A DNA stretch of 64,000 bases from Sphingobacteriaceae bacterium DW12 (GTDB taxonomy: Bacteria; Bacteroidota; Bacteroidia; Sphingobacteriales; Sphingobacteriaceae), in assembly GCA_000783305.1 (NCBI GenBank), contig JROE01000013.1, positions 62,001 through 126,000 on the forward strand, given 5' to 3'. Under the pieces are notes generated by a model that ran no database searches, was not told where the DNA came from, and was given only the letters and a program-made list of their open reading frames with translations. Of this stretch, positions 44,951 through 53,058 are shown piece by piece (the stretch's first letter is position 1; the number at the start of each line of letters is the position of its first letter). The position numbers were made by a program, and so were the translations under genes.

Positions 44951-45718
44951 ATGAAAAAACAAAATCATTTACTAGCTGATATTTGGGAACGATATCCCGA
45001 GGCTATGGCTCATCAACCTGTTGTTGCTAAAAATATATCAGTGGGACAATACCTCAAAGAAACCCTGGCCCTCGGCCCCTTCTATTACTATGTCATCACC
45101 TTAGCAGACTACACAATCTCTCATGTCCACGACAATCTACTCCACCTCCATGGCGCCAGCCAATATCCGAGAACGGTACAAGAAATCATCGACTATATCC
45201 ATCCAGATGATCTCGATTTTGTCGTTGAAGCGGAGGCTGCAACTTTACAGAAAATGCAGGAGATAGGTTTCGAACATCAACTTTTGCTCAAGAATTCATA
45301 TTGCTTCCGAATGAAAGTTGCTGATGGCACCTATCATCTCTTTCATCATCAAGCTATTCACCTATCTAAAGATGCAAAAGGGGGCCTTGCAACAGCACTT
45401 AATATCCATACCGATATCCATCACATTACCCAGGTGAACAACAAGATTGTCTTAGTGACTGGTATAGGTGGCCGTACCGATTACTGCCAAATGGATTTAT
45501 CAAAAACATCCTCGAGCAAGCCACTTACCAAACTTACCAAACGCGAGATGGAGGTACTCAGTTTGCTCGCACAAGGACTATCTAGCCAACAAATTGGCAA
45601 CAAGATTTTCATCTCAGAATTGACCGTGCGTGTACATCGAAAAAATCTATTAAAAAAAATAGAGGTGACCAATAGTGGAAACTTAATAAAAAAATGTATT
45701 GAACTGGGGTTGATTTAG
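44951..45718 (+). CDS. PAS-fold LuxR-family regulator (paralogue 1)
   Basis: 255 aa. The N-terminal ~160 residues resemble a PAS_3-type fold with 'YYYVITLADYTISHVHDNLL', 'IIDYIHPDDLDFVVEAEAA' and 'YCFRMKVADGTYHLFHHQAI'. The C-terminal ~60 residues are a LuxR/GerE helix-turn-helix ('LTKREMEVLSLLAQGLSSQQ', 'ISELTVRVHRKNLLKK'). No membrane segment is seen, so it is a cytoplasmic one-component sensor. It is a close paralogue of the next gene, with the same organisation and a shared upstream inverted repeat. The signal is unknown. Confidence 0.85.
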   Translation: MKKQNHLLADIWERYPEAMAHQPVVAKNISVGQYLKETLALGPFYYYVITLADYTISHVHDNLLHLHGASQYPRTVQEIIDYIHPDDLDFVVEAEAATLQKMQEIGFEHQLLLKNSYCFRMKVADGTYHLFHHQAIHLSKDAKGGLATALNIHTDIHHITQVNNKIVLVTGIGGRTDYCQMDLSKTSSSKPLTKLTKREMEVLSLLAQGLSSQQIGNKIFISELTVRVHRKNLLKKIEVTNSGNLIKKCIELGLI

Positions 45719-45778
45719 CACGAACTCGTCCCTTTATCCATGTAAAGTCCCCTCCCTCTCCGAATAGGACATACGATC

Positions 45779-45802
45779 AAAATACCTAATTTAAGGTATT
45801 TT
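45779..45802 (+). promoter_or_regulatory. Inverted repeat upstream of the second PAS-LuxR gene
   Basis: AAAATACCT (45779-45787) and AGGTATTTT (45794-45802) form a perfect 9-bp inverted repeat around 6 nt, 32 bp before the ATG at 45835. It matches the repeat before the first paralogue. Confidence 0.65.
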
Positions 45803-45834
45803 CTTTTGCACGAACATTACTTATCATTGTAACA

Positions 45835-46605
45835 ATGGAGCACAATGACCATAGCTTGACCCCTATTTGGGAGAAATACCCGGAAATCTTTTCCTCAGAA
45901 AATATATCTGTGGATGCTGCTAACATATTGGCGTTGATTTCGGAACTGTTTATCGTAGGGGAATACTATTATTACGTCATCGATATACGACAACAAGAAA
46001 TCAGTCATCAGCACCCTAGTCTAAATAAAATACATGGATTAGAAAAACAACCGACTCATCTGCAAGAAATCATTGACCTGATCCATCCAGATGATATTCC
46101 TTTTGTATTAAATGCAGAAACACATTGTTATCAAAAGGTTCTAGAAATTGGTTGTCAACATCTAAAATCCCTCAAAACATGCTATTGTTTTCGCATGCGA
46201 ACAGCTACTGGTGAATATAAACTTTTTCACCACCAAGCCATTACCTTAGTGGTGGATAAAGAAGATAGAATCGTTCGAAGTTTGAATATCCACACAGACA
46301 TTTCGCATCTTACAGCCGTCAACAACTATATTGCCACAGTAATGGGTATCAATGATCGAAATGACTTCCATCAAATGGACCTGTCTCCCTTGTCAAAAGA
46401 AAACAAATTGCAGGACATATTGACGAAGCGTGAGTTACAAATACTTCCTCATATCGCCCAAGGATTGTCCAGTATAGAAATTGCCAAGCTACTCGAAATT
46501 TCGCAATTGACCGTACGCGTACATCGAAAAAATATACTTCGCAAAACCCAAACTCGAAACAGCAGCTCGCTTATCAAGCGCTGCATCGAATTAGGACTTC
46601 TCTAG
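45835..46605 (+). CDS. PAS-fold LuxR-family regulator (paralogue 2)
   Basis: 256 aa, co-linear with its upstream neighbour: 'YYYVIDIRQQEISHQHPSLN', 'EIIDLIHPDDIPFVLNAET', 'CYCFRMRTATGEYKLFHHQA', then a LuxR-type HTH ('LTKRELQILPHIAQGLSSIE', 'ISQLTVRVHRKNILRK'). The pair arose by tandem duplication. Differences are concentrated at the N-terminus and the second HTH helix, so the two may read different signals. An inverted repeat like that of paralogue 1 lies directly upstream. Confidence 0.85.
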   Translation: MEHNDHSLTPIWEKYPEIFSSENISVDAANILALISELFIVGEYYYYVIDIRQQEISHQHPSLNKIHGLEKQPTHLQEIIDLIHPDDIPFVLNAETHCYQKVLEIGCQHLKSLKTCYCFRMRTATGEYKLFHHQAITLVVDKEDRIVRSLNIHTDISHLTAVNNYIATVMGINDRNDFHQMDLSPLSKENKLQDILTKRELQILPHIAQGLSSIEIAKLLEISQLTVRVHRKNILRKTQTRNSSSLIKRCIELGLL

Positions 46606-46763
46606 TACATCAAGAAAAGACATCCTAAACCAAGAGCCTACTATTCGACAAATCACGATAAATATGTCTAAAAAAACAGGGATATGCTATAGCGAATAAG
46701 ATTACAGGAAACTGATAAGCAACATTATATAAATTTATTTAGAACCGATATAAATAAATTAGT

Positions 46764-46771
46764 TATCTTTG
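46764..46771 (+). promoter_or_regulatory. -7 promoter element of the Cys-rich microprotein gene
   Basis: TATCTTTG fits TAnnTTTG and ends 4 nt before the ATG at 46776. ATTTATTT/AAATAAAT (46733-46740 and 46752-46759) flank the -20 region. Confidence 0.55.
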
Positions 46772-46775
46772 TCAT

Positions 46776-46946
46776 ATGAATGAATGGGAAGGCCAAATTG
46801 GCGTTACGTGGGATACCTTGGATATTAGAATAGACGAATTAAAAAAGGGTTTGGACCCTACTTCAGACTTTTCGTGCTGTATTTTCAAAAAATGCTGTAA
46901 AAAATACAAACGAGGTAAGCGTTGTAAGAAATGTCCCGACCGATAG
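46776..46946 (+). CDS. Small Cys-rich protein (56 aa)
   Basis: 56 codons from ATG 46776 to TAG 46946. The N-terminal half is an ordinary soluble stretch ('MNEWEGQIGVTWDTLDIRID'). The C-terminal half is basic with six cysteines arranged CC-x4-CC-x8-C-x2-C ('DFSCCIFKKCCKKYKRGKRC'). A promoter element lies 4 nt upstream, supporting a real, leaderless gene. It has no signal peptide. The pattern suggests metal (zinc) or redox binding. It converges on the MFS gene with a 2-bp gap. The family is unknown to me. Confidence 0.72.
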   Translation: MNEWEGQIGVTWDTLDIRIDELKKGLDPTSDFSCCIFKKCCKKYKRGKRCKKCPDR

Positions 46947-46948
46947 CT

Positions 46949-48184
46949 CTATTTTTCAAGATAATCCAAGTCTTTATTGAAGCTCTCTTTGAGCTGACTC
47001 AGCGCAAATATAGCGATAGCAGATAATAGAAAAATCATGACGATTGCCGCTGTAATAATACCCCATAAACTTACCAAATAACCATATAAGATTGTAGAAG
47101 GGATTAATGCCCCTCTCACAAAGTTAGGCGCTGTGGTCGCTACTGTGGCACGTAGGTTGGTCCCAAATTGCTCCGCAGCTATCGTGACAAATGTAGCCCA
47201 ATAACCTACTCCCAATCCCATCAGAAAGGCCAATAGCAGAAACCTCTCTTCGGATATTCCAGTACTGGACAGGTACCAACAAGAGCTGATAATGATAAGT
47301 ATCTGACAGATGAAGACCACTTTCTTCCGAGACTTCAACCATTGTGCCAGCAATCCAGCCATAATATCTCCGAGTGAAATTCCGAGATAGGTAAACATGA
47401 CGCCTTTCCCCGCACTCAAAACTATCGGGGCACCCAACGCTTGTCCAATTTCGGGAGCCTGTGTAACTAACACGCCTACGACAAACCAGATGGGAAGACC
47501 TATACACATGCAATATACATATCTTTTGAAGCGTTCGGTATTATTAAACAGCATCTTGAGACTGCCTTTTTGTATATCGGGTGATTTCAGGTTATTGAAC
47601 AATCCAGATTCAAATACACTCACTCGTAGCAGTAATAACAAGAGCCCCATCCCACCGCCGACGAAATAGGCCGTTCGCCAATCAAAAGCCTCAGCAACGT
47701 AATAGGCCAATATAGCGCCTAAAACACCTAACCCAGCCACTATCATCGTTCCGTAGCCACGCTTTTCCTTACTCATGCTTTCGCTGACAAGCGTAATACC
47801 CGCACCCAGTTCACCAGCCAAGCCAATTCCTGCAATAAAGCGAACAACGCCGTAGGTCGTCACATCGTGTACAAATCCATTATAAATATTCGCGAGAGAA
47901 TACAATAGAATAGAGCCGAACAATACTTTTAATCTGCCATATTTATCCGCAATTACTCCCCAAATGACTCCACCTATCAGAAGCCCTCCCATCTGCATAT
48001 TAAGGACAAACTCTCCTTCAACACGCATATCTTGGACAGCTACTCCTATATCCTCGAACGACCTAATGCGTACTATGGAGAAGATAATCAAATCATAGAT
48101 ATCCACGAAATACCCGAGCGCAGCAATACATACGACAATCCAGATACGTCTATTTTGAACGGGCACAGAAAGGGGATCAGGCAT
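46949..48184 (-). CDS. MFS transporter (sugar/metabolite:H+ symporter type)
   Basis: 411 aa from the ATG at 48182-48184; the TTG at 48190 is rejected. Twelve hydrophobic segments are visible. MFS signatures include 'WGVIADKYGRLKVLFG' between TM2 and TM3, and 'RFIAGIGLAGELGAGITLVS'. The loop pattern is like the sugar porter/MHS group. The substrate is unknown. It is divergent from the DUF4442 gene and convergent with the Cys-rich microprotein gene. Confidence 0.9.
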   Translation of the reverse strand: MPDPLSVPVQNRRIWIVVCIAALGYFVDIYDLIIFSIVRIRSFEDIGVAVQDMRVEGEFVLNMQMGGLLIGGVIWGVIADKYGRLKVLFGSILLYSLANIYNGFVHDVTTYGVVRFIAGIGLAGELGAGITLVSESMSKEKRGYGTMIVAGLGVLGAILAYYVAEAFDWRTAYFVGGGMGLLLLLLRVSVFESGLFNNLKSPDIQKGSLKMLFNNTERFKRYVYCMCIGLPIWFVVGVLVTQAPEIGQALGAPIVLSAGKGVMFTYLGISLGDIMAGLLAQWLKSRKKVVFICQILIIISSCWYLSSTGISEERFLLLAFLMGLGVGYWATFVTIAAEQFGTNLRATVATTAPNFVRGALIPSTILYGYLVSLWGIITAAIVMIFLLSAIAIFALSQLKESFNKDLDYLEK

Positions 48185-48276
48185 ATACAATAGGTTTTGA
48201 TGGTCACTAATTTAGTGATAGATTTTATTTATCACAACATATTTGCGATATGTTCGCCTTCGTCCCAATTTTGTGT

Positions 48277-48284
48277 TACTTTTG
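48277..48284 (+). promoter_or_regulatory. -7 promoter element of the DUF4442 gene
   Basis: TACTTTTG fits TAnnTTTG and ends 7 nt before the ATG at 48292. Confidence 0.5.
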
Positions 48285-48291
48285 TAGGTGT

Positions 48292-48819
48292 ATGTTGACG
48301 TTAGCTCCTACTTTGCTTAAATGGATACTACGCAGTTATCCTCCATTTGTCTTCCAACGTATTTGGGTAAAAAAAATCTATCCCAATTATATGGGTGCTG
48401 ATGTCAAAATATATAGAAGTCTACTCAACATTAATGGCAACAAAAGCATCTTTGGAGGAACAATATTTGCCGCGACAGACCCCTTACATCCCTTATTAAT
48501 CGATCAAATATTTAAATCCAAGGGATACAAGAGGACGGTGACTTGGGTCAAATCTGCCCATATCGAATATAAAAAGCCAGGATTGAAAAATTTAGAAATT
48601 TCTATTCGTATCTCGGAGGCTGAAGTGCAAGAGGCTTTGGAAACAATTGCCTCCCAAGGAAAAATGACAAAGGTCTTTACAATAGAAATACATGACATTA
48701 ACGGTACCTTGTGTGCTGTTTCAAAAAATGAAATCTATATTCGTAATTTACTTTTCGACTTTTCGACAATTGAAGCTGAAACATCAGATAGAGTAATAGA
48801 TGCGATAAAACACGAATGA
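48292..48819 (+). CDS. DUF4442 hotdog-fold protein
   Basis: 175 aa from ATG 48292; the upstream extension to 48250 runs through the promoter element and is rejected. It has the DUF4442 blocks 'YPPFVFQRIWVKKIYPNYMG', 'GTIFAATDPLHPLLIDQIF' and 'VTWVKSAHIEYKKPG'. The family has a hotdog thioesterase-like fold and may act on acyl-CoA or acyl-ACP; the function is not established. A weak hairpin terminator (48830-48847) follows. Confidence 0.88.
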   Translation: MLTLAPTLLKWILRSYPPFVFQRIWVKKIYPNYMGADVKIYRSLLNINGNKSIFGGTIFAATDPLHPLLIDQIFKSKGYKRTVTWVKSAHIEYKKPGLKNLEISIRISEAEVQEALETIASQGKMTKVFTIEIHDINGTLCAVSKNEIYIRNLLFDFSTIEAETSDRVIDAIKHE

Positions 48820-48829
48820 GCAACATTCT

Positions 48830-48850
48830 ACTGTCAGAATCGACAGTTTT
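48830..48850 (+). terminator. Weak terminator after the DUF4442 gene
   Basis: 6-bp stem ACTGTC/GACAGT (48830-48835 and 48842-48847) with a 6-nt loop, then TTTG. Short stem and short T-tract. Confidence 0.45.
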
Positions 48851-48959
48851 GTCTATAATTAAACACAAATGAAACCGAGAGCTGGATGATGTCGATACAT
48901 TGTGTAGGCAGCATATACTCGAGCGCTCATTTAAAACTGAAAACAAAAATCAAAAACAA

Positions 48960-49391
48960 ATGAAAAAACTAACTTTTATGTTTTTAGCTGTTACAGCTTT
49001 CGCAGTTTCTTGTCAGAATAATGGTAACGAAAAAAAAGATGGTGACGTAGCCTCTATTCAAAAGGAAGCTATTGCGATACACGACGAAATCATGCCACAG
49101 ATTTCAGCATTTGATAAAAGCGGTCTACATATTGACTCCGTCTTGACCAACTTAACGGCTCTTAAAGCTTCCAATACGGCTTTAGATACCGCAGCAGCAC
49201 GTGTTGAACTAACTGCATTGAAATCAAAATTGGACCAAGCGACGGAGTCTATGCAAGACTGGATGATGGGATATGCTTTAGACAGTACAGATACGGCCTA
49301 TCAACAAAATGAACTTGAAAAAATTAACGCCATGAAAAAATTATTTGATGAGGTATCTGCGGAAAGCAAGACTGTCTTATCAAAATACTAA
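48960..49391 (+). CDS. Small lipoprotein upstream of SCO1
   Basis: 143 aa from ATG 48960. A lipoprotein signal ('FMFLAVTAFAVSC') precedes an all-helical mature region ('IQKEAIAIHDEIMPQISAFD', 'RVELTALKSKLDQATESMQD'). Proteins of this kind are often annotated 'viral A-type inclusion protein' in Bacteroidota, which says little (from memory). It lies 3 bp upstream of the SCO1 gene and probably belongs to the same transcript and envelope pathway. Confidence 0.75.
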   Translation: MKKLTFMFLAVTAFAVSCQNNGNEKKDGDVASIQKEAIAIHDEIMPQISAFDKSGLHIDSVLTNLTALKASNTALDTAAARVELTALKSKLDQATESMQDWMMGYALDSTDTAYQQNELEKINAMKKLFDEVSAESKTVLSKY

Positions 49392-49394
49392 TCC

Positions 49395-50033
49395 ATGATG
49401 GGAAAAATGTTTTTATATGCACTAGCTTTTGGACTTGCCCTGAGCAGTTGTTCAAATGAAACCAAAAAACTGCCAATATACGGCGACAGAGACCCTGTAG
49501 AAAAGACTATTGATGGAAAAACTATAGTGGATACGGTATACCATACGATTCCTCCATTCAGCTTTCTGAATCAAGACAGTGTCATGCTGACCGAAAAGAA
49601 TTTCGACAACAAAATTTATATCGCAAATTTTTTCTTCACCCATTGTCCTAGCATATGCCCCACTATGCAGCGTAACCTATTGAAGGTTTACGAAAAATAC
49701 AAGGGGGATGACCGCATAGCATTCTTATCACACAGCATCGACTTCAAATACGATCACCCCCATATATTGAAGGCTTATGCCAGCAAACTAGGTGTCACCA
49801 ACGACCAATGGCAATTCGTCAATGGTTCCAAAGCCGATATTTACGGAATCGCTAATGACTATATGGTATTTGCCAAAGAAGATAGTAATGTACCGGGTGG
49901 ATATGATCATCAAGGATATCTTGTGGTCATCGATAAAGAAAAGAGAATACGTGGAGCTTATGATGGTACAGACCAGGAGCAGGTCGAGAAATTATTAAAG
50001 GATTTAGAAATCCTATTTAACGAATACAAGTAA
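49395..50033 (+). CDS. SCO1/SenC-family copper/thiol protein (lipoprotein)
   Basis: 212 aa. A lipoprotein-like signal ('YALAFGLALSSC') precedes a thioredoxin fold with the SCO copper-binding CxxxC in 'FTHCPSICPTMQRNL' and a conserved His in 'GGYDHQGYLVVID'. SCO proteins deliver copper to cytochrome oxidase CuA or act as thiol reductases in the periplasm. A lipoprotein gene precedes it and a cytochrome c gene follows. No oxidase subunit gene is in the window. Confidence 0.92.
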   Translation: MMGKMFLYALAFGLALSSCSNETKKLPIYGDRDPVEKTIDGKTIVDTVYHTIPPFSFLNQDSVMLTEKNFDNKIYIANFFFTHCPSICPTMQRNLLKVYEKYKGDDRIAFLSHSIDFKYDHPHILKAYASKLGVTNDQWQFVNGSKADIYGIANDYMVFAKEDSNVPGGYDHQGYLVVIDKEKRIRGAYDGTDQEQVEKLLKDLEILFNEYK

Positions 50034-50121
50034 CAATGAGAGGCGTTTGCTGGCAACTATGGCAGCAAACTCCCCCTCTACTATAACGAAAAAGTAGAGT
50101 GATGAATTTTTACAGGATATC

Positions 50122-50547
50122 ATGAGGATAATAACCGTACTGAGCTGTTTGGTGATAGTCTATATATTAAGTCTATTACATGCCTGCCAACCAAATGTAA
50201 GTATTAAAACAGCTCAGTACGCTGTTAATGGTCAAAAGCTTTACAAAACACACTGCGAAAACTGTCATGGTAGTAAAGGTGAGGGTTTGGGCAAGCTCTA
50301 TCCTCCCCTCACAGATACGCTTTTTTTGAAAGAAAACCGAGGGCAGCTAGCAAATATAGTCAAGAATGGCATTGAGGGTCCCATGACGGTGAATGGAGAG
50401 CATTTCAATGAAAAAATGCCGGGAGTACCGCAACTGAGCGATGTCGATATTGCGTACATTTTGACTTATGTTACGACGACCTTTGGCAAACAAACTGAAA
50501 AATATTCCTTAGAGGAAGTAAAAGCTAGTCTTAAATCCCAAAGATAA
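50122..50547 (+). CDS. Cytochrome c-type lipoprotein
   Basis: 141 aa. An N-terminal lipoprotein signal ('VIVYILSLLHAC') is followed by one class I cytochrome c domain. The heme motif CxxCH is 'CENCHGSKG' (Cys46 region) and the distal Met ligand is probably in 'EKMPGVPQLSD'. It carries electrons in the periplasm. It lies 88 bp after SCO1, with two stable hairpins between (50045-50070 and 50076-50099), probably co-transcribed. Confidence 0.88.
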   Translation: MRIITVLSCLVIVYILSLLHACQPNVSIKTAQYAVNGQKLYKTHCENCHGSKGEGLGKLYPPLTDTLFLKENRGQLANIVKNGIEGPMTVNGEHFNEKMPGVPQLSDVDIAYILTYVTTTFGKQTEKYSLEEVKASLKSQR

Positions 50548-50752
50548 TCCTGATTTCCTAAGACCTCAACCCACACTCTCGATAGGAGGAGTAATTAGTT
50601 ATTCCAGTAATACTTCATTCAGTTTATTTGACAACGGCTTTATATTCACTAAGACGGAATTTCAATGTCCACACACATAAACCATCTACATATAAAAGTG
50701 TAATTCGATCAAAAAACAGGATATTTGCGTATCTAATACGGAAATTGGGCAC

Positions 50753-50818
50753 AAAAAAAGGTTTCCAAACGGGGAGAATGGAAACCTTTACTAACCAATT
50801 ATAAACCTAAATTATGAT
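50753..50818 (-). ncRNA. Candidate free-standing small RNA
   Basis: On the minus strand, TTG and TACCTTTG separated by exactly 20 nt form a full Bacteroidota promoter. A predicted start near 50818 would give an RNA of about 65 nt. Its 5' half is A/U-rich and unstructured. The 3' half is a perfect 11-bp hairpin (arms 50779-50789 and 50757-50767) with an 11-nt loop containing CUCCCC, followed by seven U residues. No gene lies downstream on this strand, so it is not a leader. The exact ends are estimates. No conserved family is recognised. Confidence 0.62.
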
Positions 50819-50822
50819 ACTG

Positions 50823-50853
50823 CAAAGGTAATAAAAGATTTAATCGATTCCAA
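50823..50853 (-). promoter_or_regulatory. Complete -33/-7 promoter of the candidate small RNA
   Basis: TTG at 50853-50851 and TACCTTTG at 50830-50823 on the minus strand with a 20-nt spacer. This is the only full two-part match to the Bacteroidota consensus I found in the window. Confidence 0.7.
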
Positions 50854-51089
50854 CTATTATTTTTAAAAAAATAACTTTCGATTTCCCAACCTTTAAATCG
50901 GCACATTTCGTAATCTATTTTTCCAAAAATTTAGCTTGATTTGTTAATAAGATTTACCCTTCCTCCCCTCACTGTCCTTATTTTCATTAAAAAATGTAAA
51001 CAAATCTTAAGAAAGTGTTAAATTTATTCAAAAAAATTTTTATAACAGTTTTTTGACACTTTGACCAATATGTTTAAACTCTTTTTGTC

Positions 51090-51097
51090 TACATTTG
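51090..51097 (+). promoter_or_regulatory. -7 promoter element of the tetR-efflux operon
   Basis: TACATTTG fits TAnnTTTG and ends 7 nt before the ATG at 51105. Confidence 0.6.
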
Positions 51098-51100
51098 CAC

Positions 51101-51116
51101 CCGAATGAACGTTCGG
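51101..51116. promoter_or_regulatory. Putative TetR operator over the tetR start codon
   Basis: CCGAA (51101-51105) and TTCGG (51112-51116) flank a central GAACGTTC palindrome (51107-51114). It spans the predicted transcription start and the start codon, the usual place for TetR-type autorepression. Confidence 0.55.
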
Positions 51117-51713
51117 TTTACACATATTAACGAGAAGAAGGCGGCGGTTTTTGAAACGACCTTGGCACTGATAGTGCAACATGGGTTTCATGGAACGGCG
51201 ATGAGCATGATTGCAAAATCGGCACAAGTGGCTACGGGCACGATTTATCACTATTTCCCGTCAAAGGATTGCTTGATCGAAGAGTTGCATCTAGCATGCA
51301 AACTTCACATCAATAAATTAATCTTTAAAGGCATCAAAGAGATAACTGATTATAAGGAAAGATTTTTTACGATATGGAAGCGATTTATCCATTGCTCTAT
51401 TCAAAATCCAGACATGTTTGGCTTCTTAGAGCAATACTATTCTTCGCCTTATTCTGAGCACGGCGGAAAGAACAAAAGACATAGTGCGCTTAGCGAAAAC
51501 AATATTCACGATTTTCTTGTTGAAGGTATTAAAACGAATACGCTTAAGAATTTAGATATCAACATTTTATTAACCTCCTATATTGGTATAGCAATCTCCA
51601 CGGTAAAGACAGTACTCTACGCAAAAGTAAATTATACAGAAACCCAAATCGGACAATTGATTCAAATTGTCTGGGATGGGGTCACAAATGAAAATAATCT
51701 CAACGTAAAATAG
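51105..51713 (+). CDS. TetR-family regulator of the RND efflux operon
   Basis: 202 aa. The N-terminal TetR helix-turn-helix is clear ('ALIVQHGFHGTAMSMIAKSA', 'VATGTIYHYFPSKDCLIEEL', about residues 15-60); the rest is an all-helical ligand domain. It begins the efflux operon and its stop is 2 bp from the TolC-like start. An operator-like palindrome overlaps the start codon, suggesting autorepression relieved by a toxic ligand. Start alternatives downstream would destroy the HTH, so a leaderless mRNA is implied. Confidence 0.92.
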   Translation: MNVRFTHINEKKAAVFETTLALIVQHGFHGTAMSMIAKSAQVATGTIYHYFPSKDCLIEELHLACKLHINKLIFKGIKEITDYKERFFTIWKRFIHCSIQNPDMFGFLEQYYSSPYSEHGGKNKRHSALSENNIHDFLVEGIKTNTLKNLDINILLTSYIGIAISTVKTVLYAKVNYTETQIGQLIQIVWDGVTNENNLNVK

Positions 51714-51715
51714 AT

Positions 51716-53035
51716 ATGAAGTTCAACAAAGTTATATTATCCATTCTCGCCACCTCTGCCCTATTCAGCGGGGCATTTGCACAACAAAGGCAAGTTCCTG
51801 AAAAGGCGACATTAGAACAGCTGATCGACTATGCTTTGGAGCATAAGATTTCAGTCAAGCAAGCACAAATTGACGAGGCTATTGGAGAAAAGGACATTGA
51901 CATTTCCCTATCAGGTTGGTATCCGCAAATCGGCGTGACCGGGAGTTATAACCATGCACTAAAACTACCCACCAATTACTTTGGAGGACAAACAATTACC
52001 TTGGGACAGAAAAACACAAGTGCGCTTACTGTACAGGCTGACCAGCAACTGCTTAACCCAGGCCTTATGCAAGCGTCTAAGGCTGCAGAATTGGTTCGTC
52101 TCTCTAACAAGCAGAATACAGAGAATATCAAAATCAATACAGTAGTCGAAGTCAGCAAAGCTTATTACGACATCCTAACCGCAGAAGAGCAATTAAATAT
52201 CATTCGTGAGAATATAATTAGGCTCAATAAGCAACTGAACGATGCTCAGGTACAATACGAAGTAGGTTTGGTTGATAAAACTGACTTCAAAAGGGCACAA
52301 ATAGCGCTAAGCAATACAAAAGCAGATGAAAAGCGTACACTTGAACTTCGTAAGTATAAATATGATTATCTAAAAAACCTTTTGGCCCTCGACATTAAAG
52401 AGCACCTTACATTGTCTTTTGACAATGCCAATATGGAGCATGAAATCTTATTGGATACCGCTACTGGCCTAGATAATTCTAGACGTATCGAACTTCAACA
52501 ATTGGAGACAGCAAAGAAAATGCAAGAATTGACTACACAATATCACAAGTGGACATACTTGCCTAGCCTCAGTGCTTTTGTCAACTACGGCTTGAATTAC
52601 CGTAATGATCAATTTGGCGACATGTTTAAAGATAATTTTCCAAGCTCTATGGTCGGCTTAAATTTGTCAATCCCGATTTTTCAAGGATTCAAGAGAAAAC
52701 ATGAAATCAGTAAATCGCAATTGTTAGAAAGCAGAATTGATTGGGATATCCAAAATTTGGAAAACCAAATCGATACGGAGTATTCTCTTGCAAAGGCGTC
52801 TTACAATGCCAATCTGAATGACTGGAGAACGTCAAAAGATAACATGGAGCTTTCAAAAGAGGTCTATAATACCATCAAACTTCAATACGACGAAGGAATC
52901 ACGAGATACTTGGACTTGATGACTGCTGAGACTGACCTAAAAACCAGCCAACTTAATTATTTAAATTCGCTGTATGCTTTACTATCCAGCAAATTGGATG
53001 TTCAGAAAGCACTGGGAAATATAGAAACGAAATAA
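51716..53035 (+). CDS. TolC-family outer-membrane efflux protein
   Basis: 439 aa with signal peptide ('LSILATSALFSGAFAQ'). It has the two-repeat TolC architecture of long helical hairpins ('TLEQLIDYALEHKISVKQAQ', 'YYDILTAEEQLNIIRENIIR', 'YLDLMTAETDLKTSQLNYLN') with periplasmic tunnel and barrel strands. It provides the outer-membrane channel for the RND pump encoded downstream. It has no lipobox, unlike NodT-type proteins. Confidence 0.93.
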   Translation: MKFNKVILSILATSALFSGAFAQQRQVPEKATLEQLIDYALEHKISVKQAQIDEAIGEKDIDISLSGWYPQIGVTGSYNHALKLPTNYFGGQTITLGQKNTSALTVQADQQLLNPGLMQASKAAELVRLSNKQNTENIKINTVVEVSKAYYDILTAEEQLNIIRENIIRLNKQLNDAQVQYEVGLVDKTDFKRAQIALSNTKADEKRTLELRKYKYDYLKNLLALDIKEHLTLSFDNANMEHEILLDTATGLDNSRRIELQQLETAKKMQELTTQYHKWTYLPSLSAFVNYGLNYRNDQFGDMFKDNFPSSMVGLNLSIPIFQGFKRKHEISKSQLLESRIDWDIQNLENQIDTEYSLAKASYNANLNDWRTSKDNMELSKEVYNTIKLQYDEGITRYLDLMTAETDLKTSQLNYLNSLYALLSSKLDVQKALGNIETK

Positions 53036-53058
53036 AAACTTAAGAAATCGACAATATC

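Larger units (their letters stand above)
50548..51104. other. Intergenic region holding a candidate small RNA and the tetR promoter
   Basis: 557 bp. The left 200 bp show nothing recognisable. A candidate minus-strand small RNA lies at 50753-50818 with its promoter at 50823-50853. The right 250 bp are strongly A/T-rich and end in the tetR promoter element and operator. Confidence 0.5.

Noticed and set aside
50811..50828. Five-codon leader peptide on the plus strand beside the candidate sRNA
   Set aside because: There is no downstream gene in range and the sequence is better explained as the reverse complement of a minus-strand promoter.
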